Origin: Flavobacterium anhuiense
GTDB taxonomy: Bacteria; Bacteroidota; Bacteroidia; Flavobacteriales; Flavobacteriaceae
Length of the DNA stretch: 64,000 bases
Reading direction: 5' to 3'
Assembly (NCBI RefSeq): GCF_900101855.1
Contig: NZ_FMVC01000001.1
Coordinates: 984,911 to 1,048,910, forward strand
Program-made: the position numbers and the translations under genes
Part shown: piece by piece, positions 1 to 8,099 of the stretch
How the letters are laid out: every line of letters starts with the position of its first letter
Position numbering within the stretch: the first letter of the stretch is position 1
The notes under the pieces: model-generated
What the model was told of the DNA's origin: nothing
What the model saw: the letters and a program-made list of their open reading frames with translations, nothing else
Databases searched by the model: none

Positions 1-12
1 AAAGAATAAACT

Positions 13-609
13 ATGAAAATAACAACACTTATTGCTTTAGTCGGATGCTGTTTTATAACCAATAATGTTATTTCGCAGGTATCAAATAAATCAAAAAAAA
101 TGGCAAACAAAGAGAATTATCCTAAAGCATTGGTTGATTATGATGATTTTAAAAATCTTGTCGTAAATTTAGAAAAGAACCGTGCTGAACGTTTGGTTAG
201 TTTAGATGTTTTTTTGGAAATGGCAAAAGGCGAGAATACGGTTATCTTAGACACACGTTCTGATTTCCGTTTTAACAGAAAGCATCTTAAAGGAGCCATT
301 CATCTAGATTTTACCGATTTCACACAGGAGAATCTTTTAAAGTTAATTCCTGATACCAATACAAAAATATTGATTTACTGCAATAATAATTTTAATGGAG
401 ATCCGATAGATTTTGCTTCTAAAATGGCTAAACCTGCCGCTTCTCTAGAAACACAAATATTATCCAATAGAAAACCAGTTATGTTGGCGCTAAACATTCC
501 GACGCATATCAATCTTTACGGATACGGTTATAAGAATATTTATGAACTAGATGAATTGGTAAATGTAAATGATCCTAGAGTAAAGTTTGAGGGAACTGAA
601 GTGAAATAA
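13..609 (+). CDS. Secreted rhodanese-like domain protein
   Basis: A 198-residue protein with an N-terminal hydrophobic signal peptide of about 21 residues ending at ISQ. The middle resembles a rhodanese (sulfurtransferase) fold: VILDTRSDFRFNRKHLKGAI is the usual D-R-x(n)-H-x-G-A-I entry, and ILIYCNNNFNGD places a cysteine (about residue 123) where the catalytic cysteine loop belongs. The loop lacks the typical CRxGxR sequence, so enzymatic sulfur transfer is uncertain. The signal peptide suggests a periplasmic or surface location. It is followed by a strong hairpin terminator shared with the convergent nadD. Substrate unknown. Confidence 0.75.
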   Translation: MKITTLIALVGCCFITNNVISQVSNKSKKMANKENYPKALVDYDDFKNLVVNLEKNRAERLVSLDVFLEMAKGENTVILDTRSDFRFNRKHLKGAIHLDFTDFTQENLLKLIPDTNTKILIYCNNNFNGDPIDFASKMAKPAASLETQILSNRKPVMLALNIPTHINLYGYGYKNIYELDELVNVNDPRVKFEGTEVK

Positions 610-630
610 CTCTAACCGCTGAATAAAATG

Positions 631-661
631 AAAGCCTGAATGTAAGTTCAGGCTTTTTTTA
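631..661. terminator. Terminator between rhodanese-like gene and nadD
   Basis: A 10-bp perfect stem (AAAGCCTGAA / TTCAGGCTTT) with a 6-nt loop followed by a T run on the plus strand. It lies at the convergent ends of the rhodanese-like gene and nadD, and the T run reaches the nadD stop codon. Confidence 0.85.
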
Positions 662-1270
662 CTTCTTATAAAAATTATTATGATCGATATATTCCCAAAC
701 CTTTGGAGGTAATAACGGCTGAATATTTTTACCTTCTTTAATGCTGTTTCTGATAAAAGTAGAAGAAATTTCTACAATTGGGGCATCAATTACATGAATT
801 TTGGGATGCGATTTTAATTCGACATTTTCAGGTTCATCAGAAATTGCTTCGCCTGTTCGTCCCTTGGCCTCGAGTCTTGGATATACATAGATATCATGAT
901 TTTCAAGAATCACTTCATAATTTCTCCATTTGTGAAGCGTTTTCAAATTGTCTTCGCCCATAATTAAAGAAAATTCATGATTTGGATATTTCTCTTGTAA
1001 ATGAGCGAGTGTAATCACCGTATAGCTTGGCTGAGGCAATTTAAATTCAATATCCGATGGTTTTATTTTCGGATAATCTTCTGTTGCCAGATAAACCATT
1101 TGAAGTCGTTGCTGGTCGTCTAATAAAGTCGCTTTCTTTTTTAACGGATTATGTGGCGTAACAACCATCCAAATCTGATCTAAATCGGCAAACTCAGCCA
1201 TATGATTAGCAATGATCAAATGACCAACATGTATAGGGTTATATGTTCCGAAGTAAAGACCTATTTTCAT
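659..1270 (-). CDS. nadD: Nicotinate-nucleotide adenylyltransferase
   Basis: Transfers AMP from ATP to nicotinate mononucleotide to give deamido-NAD, the second-last step of NAD synthesis. The 203-residue length is typical. The nucleotidyltransferase signature is at the N-terminus (GLYFGTYNPIHVGH, the HxGH ATP site) and the second motif ISSTFIRNSI is near residue 170. It starts a minus-strand run nadD-gmk-yicC in reverse order: yicC and gmk lie upstream, a common arrangement in Bacteroidota that suggests a housekeeping operon. The gap to gmk holds a perfect inverted repeat. Confidence 0.95.
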   Translation of the reverse strand: MKIGLYFGTYNPIHVGHLIIANHMAEFADLDQIWMVVTPHNPLKKKATLLDDQQRLQMVYLATEDYPKIKPSDIEFKLPQPSYTVITLAHLQEKYPNHEFSLIMGEDNLKTLHKWRNYEVILENHDIYVYPRLEAKGRTGEAISDEPENVELKSHPKIHVIDAPIVEISSTFIRNSIKEGKNIQPLLPPKVWEYIDHNNFYKK

Positions 1271-1305
1271 TTTGTATAGTTTCGCAGAGAGTCGCTAAGA
1301 TAGCA

Positions 1306-1367
1306 CAAAGATTCGCAAAGTTTAAAAACCTTTTGCGAATCTCCGTGTTTGTCTTTGCGAATCTTTG
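1306..1367. repeat. Intergenic inverted repeat, TTTGCGAATCTTTGCG family
   Basis: Arms CAAAGATTCGCAAAG and CTTTGCGAATCTTTG are perfect 15-bp inverse complements, with a related TTTTGCGAATCTCCG copy between them. It fills the nadD/gmk gap. A related unit built from CTTTGCGAACTTTGCG occurs between hppD and hmgA at 15366-15500. Confidence 0.8.
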
Positions 1368-1377
1368 CGTAATAAAA

Positions 1378-1950
1378 TTACTTATTTACGAACTCTTTCA
1401 CTAATTGATATGCTTCTTCTTTAGCAGTATCTAAATCGTAGTTTTTAATAATGGTGTCAAATTGAGGAGCAGTTGCCAATTCAACCGAAGCTTTTGCAAT
1501 ACGCATATTAATTTTGTCTTCACTTTCTGTAGAACGTTGTTTTAATCGGCGTTTTAATTCGTCAACACTTGGAGGTTTAACAAAAACAGCTAAAGTTTCT
1601 TCTGGAAATTTATGTTTAATGCGAAGACCGCCAACCACGTCAATGTCAAAAATGACATTTTTTCCCAAAGCCCAGATTCTTTCAATCTCCGATTTTAAAG
1701 TGCCATAGAAGTTGTCGCGGTAAACTTCTTCCCATTCTAAGAAATCCTCAGCTTTAATGTGCTTTTTGAATTCTTCTAGCGAAATGAAATAATAATCCTT
1801 TCCGTGTACTTCTTCACCGCGTGGTGCACGCGATGCTGCCGAAATCGAAAATTCAAGATTTAAATCTTCTTGTCCTAATAAATGTTTTACGATAGTTGTT
1901 TTTCCTGAGCCTGAGGGTGCCGAAAAAACAATTAATTTTCCTTTGTTCAT
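1378..1950 (-). CDS. gmk: Guanylate kinase
   Basis: Phosphorylates GMP to GDP with ATP. The 190-residue protein opens with MNKGKLIVFSAPSGSGKTT, containing the P-loop PSGSGKTT. The GMP-binding region follows (SRAPRGEEVHGKDYYFIS and FLEWEEVYRDNFYGT) and the lid has RLKQRSTESEDKINMR. Full length for the family. It lies 88 bp downstream of the yicC-family gene, across a gap of short TTTAAGCTTTAGGC-like repeats. Confidence 0.96.
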   Translation of the reverse strand: MNKGKLIVFSAPSGSGKTTIVKHLLGQEDLNLEFSISAASRAPRGEEVHGKDYYFISLEEFKKHIKAEDFLEWEEVYRDNFYGTLKSEIERIWALGKNVIFDIDVVGGLRIKHKFPEETLAVFVKPPSVDELKRRLKQRSTESEDKINMRIAKASVELATAPQFDTIIKNYDLDTAKEEAYQLVKEFVNK

Positions 1951-2038
1951 TGTGTATGCTTTAAGCTTTAGGCAGAAGGCCTTAGGCTTTAATTGATTTT
2001 GTTTTTAGCTTATTGCTTATAGCTTAAGCTTATGGGTT
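1951..2038. repeat. Repetitive gap between yicC and gmk
   Basis: This gap consists largely of variants of the words CTTTAAGCTTTAGGC, GCCTTAGGCTTTAA and TAGCTTATTGCTTATAGCTTAAGC, partly self-complementary (AGCTTAAGCT). It is of the same general kind as the other intergenic repeats in the window. No promoter is evident. Confidence 0.5.
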
Positions 2039-2899
2039 TTACAGAACATTCAATACTTGCTCCTTGATTTTCTCTAATTCATCTTTCATCATCACGACCA
2101 ATTTCTGCATTTGAGCATGATTCGATTTAGAACCCATGGTATTGATTTCACGACCCATTTCCTGAGTGATAAAACCAAGTTTTCTTCCGTTGGCTTCAGA
2201 ACCATTTAAAGTTTCCAAAAAGTAATCTAAATGATTTCCTAAACGTACTTTCTCTTCTGTAATATCTAATTTTTCTAAATAATAGATTAATTCCTGCTCA
2301 AAACGATTTTCATCAACATTAACTTGCAATTCTGAAATTGCAGTTTGCAAACGATCTTTTATAGCTTGTATACGCTCTGGATCAAGTGCCAATGTATCAT
2401 TCATATATTGGCGAATGTTTCCAATTCGGAAATTGAATTCTTTTTCAAGTGCTTCTCCTTCATCTTTTCTGAAATTTAAGATGTTTTGAAGTGCTTCGTC
2501 AATAATTACCTGAATTTGCTCCCAATCATTTTCATCAATTTCTTCGCGTTCTGTTTTTAATGTATCTGGCATACGAACAGCCATTTTCATTAATTCAGTT
2601 TCGTCAGCATCGGGATTTACTTCTTTTAATTGTGCGATATAATTTTTTACAACAGGTACATTTACTTTGGTTGAAGTCTGCTCTGCAGTGCTTTCTACAT
2701 AAATTGCAAAATCAATTTTACCTCTTTCCAGTTTGGTCGAAATGAGAGTTCGTAAACCAAGTTCCAATTCGCGGTAAACTGATGGCATTCTTACATTCAA
2801 ATCTAAACCTTTACTGTTTAGGGATTTTACTTCAACGGTAATTTTTTTTGTAGGCAATTGCAAAGAAGCTTTGCCAAACCCTGTCATAGATTGTATCAT
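2039..2899 (-). CDS. YicC-family endoribonuclease-like protein
   Basis: A 286-residue protein matching the YicC/YloC family from end to end: MIQSMTGFGKA at the start is the family signature, and the C-terminal half (DUF1732) carries KLGFITQEMGREINTMGSKS. E. coli YicC is reported as an RNase linked to small-RNA turnover and stationary-phase survival. That role is family knowledge and nothing here tests it. It is the first gene of the yicC-gmk-nadD run. Confidence 0.92.
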   Translation of the reverse strand: MIQSMTGFGKASLQLPTKKITVEVKSLNSKGLDLNVRMPSVYRELELGLRTLISTKLERGKIDFAIYVESTAEQTSTKVNVPVVKNYIAQLKEVNPDADETELMKMAVRMPDTLKTEREEIDENDWEQIQVIIDEALQNILNFRKDEGEALEKEFNFRIGNIRQYMNDTLALDPERIQAIKDRLQTAISELQVNVDENRFEQELIYYLEKLDITEEKVRLGNHLDYFLETLNGSEANGRKLGFITQEMGREINTMGSKSNHAQMQKLVVMMKDELEKIKEQVLNVL

Positions 2900-3003
2900 A
2901 TAATTGAGTATAAAGGCGCAAAGATAAATAAAAGTTTGCTCTATTTGGTTGGAAATTAGTGTTCAGTCACAGTTTTCAGTTTAACAGAAAAGAAAATAGC
3001 TTT

Positions 3004-3351
3004 TTAGCTCAAAGCATTTATCACTTCGGCTACATTTTTTTGGCTATTGCCGATGTAAATTTTACCATCTATAATAAAAACGGGACGGCTTAAGAAAGTG
3101 TAATGTTCCAAAATGTATTTTTTGAAATCGGCTTCTGTTAAAGATTGATCTTTGAGTCCCATTGACTTGTATAACTGTGCTTTTTTGCTAAATAATGCTT
3201 CGTAGCTTCCAGAAAGTTTGTGCATTTCTTCCAATTGTTCTTCAGTAATTGGATCTTGTTTAATATCTTGAAAAACTAAATTGTTTTCAGGTAAACTTTT
3301 GATGATTTTTCTGCAGGTATCACAAGACGATAAATAATATATTTTGTTCAT
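3004..3351 (-). CDS. ArsC/Spx-family thioredoxin-fold protein
   Basis: A 115-residue protein of the arsenate reductase / Spx family: MNKIYYLSSCDTCRK has a CxxC pair at residues 10 and 13, and the later RPVFIIDGKIYIG matches the family's conserved R-P segment. The family includes glutaredoxin-dependent arsenate reductases and regulatory Spx proteins. No ars genes lie nearby, so arsenate reduction should not be assumed. It is a stand-alone minus-strand gene, divergent from the DinB gene. Confidence 0.8.
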   Translation of the reverse strand: MNKIYYLSSCDTCRKIIKSLPENNLVFQDIKQDPITEEQLEEMHKLSGSYEALFSKKAQLYKSMGLKDQSLTEADFKKYILEHYTFLSRPVFIIDGKIYIGNSQKNVAEVINALS

Positions 3352-3430
3352 TTTTTTATGGATTTGTTAGAATGCAAAGAAAATCCATTTGAAACTTAAA
3401 AATGACTAATTTTAGAAAAAAAATAAAATT

Positions 3431-3886
3431 ATGAGTTCAGTTTTTGATGTACAAAAAACAATAAGAGAAGTTCTTTTGAAAATTTTAGATAATCATTCAT
3501 TAGAGCAATTAAACAAAATTCCAGATGGTTTCAGCAATAATATTATTTGGAATATTGGCCATTGCGTTTCTTCACAGCAGCTTTTGGTTTATAAATTATC
3601 TGGTCTTCCAACAATGGTTTCTGAAGAGTTCATTAATAAATACAGAAAAGGAACCAAACCAGAAGGAGATGTTTCTCAAGCTGAGGTTGATGAGATCAGA
3701 ATCTTGCTTTCAACAACATTAGAAAAAACGAAGAATGATTTTGAAAGCGGTTTATTTGTTGATTATCATGAATACACTACAAGTATGGGATTTACACTTC
3801 GTCATATTCAAGGTGCTTTAGATTTTAATAATTATCATGAAGGACTTCATACTGGAGTTGTAATGGCACTAAGAAAATTAGTTTAA
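3431..3886 (+). CDS. DinB-family four-helix-bundle protein
   Basis: A 151-residue DinB/YfiT-like protein. The expected metal ligands are visible: a histidine after the second helix (WNIGHCVSS, about residue 43) and a C-terminal HxxxH (NYHEGLHTG). DinB-type proteins bind a divalent metal and some are thiol-dependent transferases. The substrate here is unknown. It is a single gene ending at a bidirectional terminator shared with the RlpA-like gene. Confidence 0.85.
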   Translation: MSSVFDVQKTIREVLLKILDNHSLEQLNKIPDGFSNNIIWNIGHCVSSQQLLVYKLSGLPTMVSEEFINKYRKGTKPEGDVSQAEVDEIRILLSTTLEKTKNDFESGLFVDYHEYTTSMGFTLRHIQGALDFNNYHEGLHTGVVMALRKLV

Positions 3887-3920
3887 AAAAAATATCCCGC
3901 TTTAAGCGGGATATTTTTTT
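3886..3920. terminator. Bidirectional terminator, DinB gene / RlpA-like gene
   Basis: Stem AATATCCCGCT / AGCGGGATATT with A runs on the left and T runs on the right, so it can terminate transcription from both converging genes. Confidence 0.9.
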
Positions 3921-4407
3921 ATTCGATTATGGTTTCGATGGTAACCTTCATTGCTCCGGCACCTTTATTTTTTGTAATATCCATAAAAGCTCTTTTAGAC
4001 AGATCAATTTCGCGAGTTTTGACAAATGGACCACGATCGGTAATTTTTACTATTACAAATTTACCATTGGCTTCATTTGTTACTTTTACTCTAGTTCCAA
4101 AAGGAAGTTTTTTGTGAGCAGCAGTATAATTGTTGTTGTTAAATCGACTTCCGTTAGCAGTCCTTTTTCCATTAAAACGATCTGCATAGTAGGAGGCATG
4201 AGCGTTTTTTTTGTATGGTCTAAGTTTTAAACCTTTGTCTGTAAAAACTGAGTCCGGCAAAGGAACAATAACAGGTTTTACATTCTTAACAGTATCTTGA
4301 ATAATTTTAGGTTCTGTTGTAGGTTTGGTCTGGCTTATCATGTAAGTAAAGCCGCTAATTAGGGTTAAAGCGATTGTGGCGAATAAAATGTTTGTTTTAT
4401 TTCTCAT
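3919..4407 (-). CDS. RlpA-like double-psi beta-barrel protein
   Basis: A 162-residue exported protein with one N-terminal hydrophobic segment (about residues 8-25), a short linker rich in Pro and Thr, and a C-terminal double-psi beta-barrel domain (about 75-160). Family landmarks are ASYYADRFNGKRTANG, LPFGTRVKVTN and ITDRGPFVKTREIDLS. Known RlpA proteins are septal lytic transglycosylases acting on peptidoglycan. The catalytic Asp region (TDRGPF) is present. No SPOR domain is seen. Transcribed alone. Confidence 0.85.
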   Translation of the reverse strand: MRNKTNILFATIALTLISGFTYMISQTKPTTEPKIIQDTVKNVKPVIVPLPDSVFTDKGLKLRPYKKNAHASYYADRFNGKRTANGSRFNNNNYTAAHKKLPFGTRVKVTNEANGKFVIVKITDRGPFVKTREIDLSKRAFMDITKNKGAGAMKVTIETIIE

Positions 4408-4460
4408 GGGTTATTTTTTTTCAGACTTGGGGGGAGTTTGTACAAATAATATGCCGAGAT

Positions 4461-4490
4461 AAAAAAAGCCCTGATAAAGGGCTTTTATTT
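4461..4490 (-). terminator. Terminator of the four-helix membrane protein gene
   Basis: Stem AAAAGCCCT / AGGGCTTTT read on the minus strand and ending in a T run. It lies just beyond the stop codon of the membrane protein gene. Confidence 0.8.
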
Positions 4491-4498
4491 GGTATTTT

Positions 4499-4921
4499 TT
4501 AGAACCAAAGGTTCCACGGAATTCTACTTAAAATAAGCAATAATCCTAATGTGTAAAAAATAGCAAAGGTTTTAAATTTAGCTTCGCTATTAGCTAATTT
4601 TTTATGTTTAGACCATCCGATAGTAATTAGGATGATAGCAATAATATTAATTAGAGGGTGCTCTAATGAAGTTAATCTTAATTCTGCATTAGACATTTGT
4701 CCGAAAGCGTCTTTTCCAAGAGGAGAGACAAAATATAAGATTAAACCAATCAATAATTGAGTGTGTGTACCAATTAAAGCAAATAAAGCGATTTTACGAT
4801 CTTTAGCTGTAAACTCTTTTTTTGAAGTTACTCCAATGATGGCATTAACCACTGCAACAACTAAAAGAAGTAATGCTAAGTATGCCCAGCCAGAGTGGAA
4901 TTTTTGTAGAAAATTATACAT
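4499..4921 (-). CDS. Small four-helix integral membrane protein, possible haem-b binder
   Basis: A 140-residue protein from the start MYNFLQKFHSGW. A longer reading frame reaches 4978 but would begin inside the upstream receptor gene's terminator hairpin, so I reject that start. Four hydrophobic segments are visible (about residues 11-32, 46-68, 84-103 and 115-135), with histidines near membrane faces (FHSGW, GTHTQ, LEHPL). I recall similar flavobacterial proteins being labelled cytochrome B, but the haem role is inference. Function unknown. Confidence 0.7.
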   Translation of the reverse strand: MYNFLQKFHSGWAYLALLLLVVAVVNAIIGVTSKKEFTAKDRKIALFALIGTHTQLLIGLILYFVSPLGKDAFGQMSNAELRLTSLEHPLINIIAIILITIGWSKHKKLANSEAKFKTFAIFYTLGLLLILSRIPWNLWF

Positions 4922-4966
4922 AAACTGTGTTTTTTGTTCAAAACAAATATAACAAAAAAGGCTATA

Positions 4967-5005
4967 AAAAAACGGCATTAAACTTAAAAGTCAATGCCGT
5001 TTTTA
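4967..5005 (-). terminator. Terminator of the TonB receptor gene
   Basis: Stem AAAACGGCATT / AATGCCGTTTT flanked by T and A runs, 24 bp beyond the receptor stop codon. Confidence 0.85.
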
Positions 5006-5027
5006 TTATTTATTTAGATTCTAAATT

Positions 5028-7778
5028 TTAGAAATCGTAACGTAGTGCGAAGTTCCAAGTTCTACCAAAACCAAAGTATACTTGGTTTGTAGTAGCAATG
5101 CCTTTGTATGTTGGAACCGTAGGAACATCAGCAGCAAAAATATTTGTTTTTGCTTCAGCAATGTAAGTGTAATCAAAAACGTTGTTTACGTTTAATCTGA
5201 AACCTACAGAGTTGCTTTTGTTTTTACCTACTAACAATTTGTATGATAAACCAGCATCAGCAGTTCCGTAAGAAGGCAATTGTAATGCTCCTCTGTTATC
5301 TTCTTTAGTGAAGTTTCCTGGAGAGATAGCAGCATACAATTTGTCCACATAGTTGTAGTTTGCATCAATAGTGAAGCGAGGTAAAATTTCGTAAGTTGCT
5401 CCTAAAGCAGCAGTTGTTTGAGCAGCGTCTCCAACTCTTACACCGTCAAGGTATAATGTGGTAGGAGTTCCTCCACCAATAGGATTGTTTCCAGAATCGT
5501 AACGGTTACTTGTACTTGTTCCGTCATATTGCCAATCTCCAATAGATAACATTCCAGTTATAGTAAGATTGTCAAGTACTTTTGCAGTAGCATCAATTTC
5601 GATACCTGAGTGGATTTCTGTAATTCCAGCGAAATCATAGTAACCTCCAGGGTTATCAGTAGCTCCGTCAGATTGTCTTTGGTATCTGTCTTTCCAAGAA
5701 GTACGGTATAAGTTTAAGTTTGCAGAGAATTTGCTTGTACGTAAACCGTAACCAGCTTCAATACCGAAGATTTTTTCGTTTGTTAAGTTACCATTTACAA
5801 TTGAAGCATTGTTTGGGTAAACTGCATTAAAAAATGGTTGTTTTGAATAATATCCTGAGTTAACAAAAACATTGTGGTGCTCATTGATGTTGTAGTTAAC
5901 ACCACCTTTTACGTTACCACCTAAGATGTTTTCGTAATCTGTACTAGATAATGGGTTTGAAGAAAGGTATTTGAAATAATCAACTCTCTTAAATCCTTGT
6001 TGAGAAAGTGCACCTTGTACGAATGCAGTAAATTTGTCTGAAGTATACTCTAATTGAGTAAATCCACCGTACCATCTTACATCACCATCATTGTTGAAGT
6101 TGATTTTCTCTTCTTTGTCAGTGTCTTTAAATACATTCCAAGGAGCGTAAGTAGAGTATGTACTGTATAAAGTTCTATTAGGATTGTTAACATCAAAATT
6201 ATCAATGTATGAATCTGCTCCTAATAAGTTGTTTACGTTTTGGTAGTGAAGACCTTTGTATCCTCTAACATCAATTCCAAGATCCCAAGTTAAGTTATCA
6301 GAGAATTTTTTGTTGAAGTTAACAATCGCTCCATACCAGTTGTGAGAGTTAACAGATGAAATTTGAGAAATACCAGTTGTAGAGTTTGTTAAACTTCCTG
6401 TAGAAGAACTATTTTGGAATTCTCCAGTTGTACCGTTAGTTGTACGAGTGTAATTAGTTCCGTTGATGTTTACAGTTTGTCCAGAGTTATAAGCAACAAT
6501 TTTGTCAAAATCAACTAAACCGTCTGCAGTTCTGAATGCGTTATTAGCGTAGTTAAAACCTCTAATACCTCCAGCTCCTCTAGAACCTCCTCCACGTCCG
6601 AAAGAAGCGTAAGCTACAGTAGATAATTTTGAAGTTTCGTTAATTTGGAAATCATAGTTCAACGAAACAACTGGTTTGTGGTAGTAGTTTCTTGTCATGT
6701 TGAAAGCTTGACCATCTTTATAACCCCAGTCAGAGTTATATTTAATGTTTGGATCAGATTCTGTACCGTATTTTTGATACTGCGCTATTGTGATAAATGT
6801 ATTTCTTTGGTCGTGCCATTGTGGAGCACCAGTAACTGTAAATTGGAAATCGTGTTTGTTGTTTTTTGTAGTATAACCAAGAGCTACGTAGTAATTGTCT
6901 CCGTTAAATTGAGTTCCGTCAACATATCCGTCACCTTGAGAGTGGCTGTATAAAACAGAAGCAGAGAAACCGCTATCTAATTTTCCAGTGTTGTAAGCAA
7001 CATTAGATTTGAAGAAATTGTCATTACCAAAAGAAGTACCAACTGTACCACCTTGTTTCAAATCTGAAGATTTAGTTACGTAGTTCATAGTACCCCCAAC
7101 AGAAGCAATAGCTAATTTTGAAGATCCTAAACCTCTTTGTACTTGAATGAAAGAAGTAACGTCAGATAAACCAGCCCAGTTACTCCAGTAAACAGAACCA
7201 TTTTCCATGTCGTTAACTGGCATACCGTTAACCATTACCGCTACGTTGTTTTGGCTAAATCCACGAACCGTAATTCTTGAATCTCCAAATCCACCGCCAG
7301 ATTTAGTTACGTAAACAGATGGAGTACTTTTTAGCATTTCAGGAAGTTCTTGGTTTCCTAATTTTGCCTGAATTTCAGCTGCTTTAATTGTAGAAACGGC
7401 AACAGGAGTTTTTCTGTCTTTTGCAATATCTACTGTTGTACTTTTAACTACAATCTCGCTCAATTCGTTTGAGTTAGAAACCAAAGTGATAGTTCCTAAG
7501 TTTGTAGTTGCACCATTTGCTACTGTAAATTTTACAGTTTGGTTGTCATAACCTAAAAAAGAGATTACAATCTCTCCTGTGCTTGATGGCGATGTAAGTG
7601 TAAATTTACCATCAAAATCTGTTGAAGTTGCTATAGTAGATCCTTTGATCACTACATTTGCTCCTGGTAACCCGCCTGTTCCGTCGGTAATTTTACCAGT
7701 AACTTTTCCTTGAGAAAATACGGTCGAAACTATCATAAAAAATAGTCCAGTCAGTAACCAATTTTTCATTTTCTTCAT
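5028..7778 (-). CDS. TonB-dependent outer-membrane receptor with N-terminal carboxypeptidase-like domain
   Basis: A 916-residue receptor. A signal peptide ends near VFSQ (residue 23). A carboxypeptidase D regulatory-like domain follows (about 24-110, GKVTGKITDGTGGLPGANVV), then a plug domain (about 120-235, with VTVRGFSQNNVAVMVNGMPV and YWSNWAGL), and then a 22-strand-type barrel ending in aromatic LRYDF. This layout is typical of Bacteroidota SusC-like or siderophore-type receptors. There is no SusD partner next to it, so substrate is unassigned. It is monocistronic, with its own promoter box and terminator. Confidence 0.92.
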   Translation of the reverse strand: MKKMKNWLLTGLFFMIVSTVFSQGKVTGKITDGTGGLPGANVVIKGSTIATSTDFDGKFTLTSPSSTGEIVISFLGYDNQTVKFTVANGATTNLGTITLVSNSNELSEIVVKSTTVDIAKDRKTPVAVSTIKAAEIQAKLGNQELPEMLKSTPSVYVTKSGGGFGDSRITVRGFSQNNVAVMVNGMPVNDMENGSVYWSNWAGLSDVTSFIQVQRGLGSSKLAIASVGGTMNYVTKSSDLKQGGTVGTSFGNDNFFKSNVAYNTGKLDSGFSASVLYSHSQGDGYVDGTQFNGDNYYVALGYTTKNNKHDFQFTVTGAPQWHDQRNTFITIAQYQKYGTESDPNIKYNSDWGYKDGQAFNMTRNYYHKPVVSLNYDFQINETSKLSTVAYASFGRGGGSRGAGGIRGFNYANNAFRTADGLVDFDKIVAYNSGQTVNINGTNYTRTTNGTTGEFQNSSSTGSLTNSTTGISQISSVNSHNWYGAIVNFNKKFSDNLTWDLGIDVRGYKGLHYQNVNNLLGADSYIDNFDVNNPNRTLYSTYSTYAPWNVFKDTDKEEKINFNNDGDVRWYGGFTQLEYTSDKFTAFVQGALSQQGFKRVDYFKYLSSNPLSSTDYENILGGNVKGGVNYNINEHHNVFVNSGYYSKQPFFNAVYPNNASIVNGNLTNEKIFGIEAGYGLRTSKFSANLNLYRTSWKDRYQRQSDGATDNPGGYYDFAGITEIHSGIEIDATAKVLDNLTITGMLSIGDWQYDGTSTSNRYDSGNNPIGGGTPTTLYLDGVRVGDAAQTTAALGATYEILPRFTIDANYNYVDKLYAAISPGNFTKEDNRGALQLPSYGTADAGLSYKLLVGKNKSNSVGFRLNVNNVFDYTYIAEAKTNIFAADVPTVPTYKGIATTNQVYFGFGRTWNFALRYDF

Positions 7779-7804
7779 TTTGTTATTGAGTTTATTGTTT
7801 TTGG

Positions 7805-7812
7805 CAAAATTA
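7805..7812 (-). promoter_or_regulatory. -7 promoter box of the TonB receptor gene
   Basis: TAATTTTG on the minus strand fits the Bacteroidota -7 consensus TAnnTTTG, 26 bp before the start codon. No clear -33 TTG is seen at the right distance. Confidence 0.55.
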
Positions 7813-8033
7813 TAACAAATAACTCAGATAATGTTATCGAAATGTTAAGAAAAAACAGTTTTGTCTTTTGTGCTGCGTATTAAAATGAATTTTTCTTTTT
7901 TGTTTAAAAAAAATATTGTTTTCTTGAATTTATGTGAAGCTTTTTTGTTAAAAATGTAATTATTCTAGTAGTGCCGTAAGTGGGAATAGGCAAATTGGCG
8001 GATAATTCTGCTTTTTGTCGGTCTTTTATATAA

Positions 8034-8069
8034 AAAACGTCCTAATTTTACTAAAAATTAGGACGTTTT
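8034..8069 (-). terminator. Terminator of pgi
   Basis: Long stem AAAACGTCCTAATTT / AAATTAGGACGTTTT with a short loop, located beyond the pgi stop codon. Confidence 0.85.
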
Positions 8070-8099
8070 AAAAGTTAGAGAATATTTAAAAAAAGTATT

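Larger units (their letters stand above)
7779..8099. other. Non-coding gap between receptor and pgi
   Basis: Holds the receptor promoter on its left side and the pgi terminator on its right. The middle 200 bp is AT-rich with T tracts, and I see no gene or convincing structured RNA in it. Confidence 0.6.

Noticed and set aside
4922..4978. Longer N-terminus for the four-helix membrane protein
   Set aside because: Its start lies within the receptor gene's terminator stem.
6645..6953. 102-codon open frame antisense to the TonB receptor
   Set aside because: Valine-rich shadow of the receptor's codons, without promoter or family likeness.
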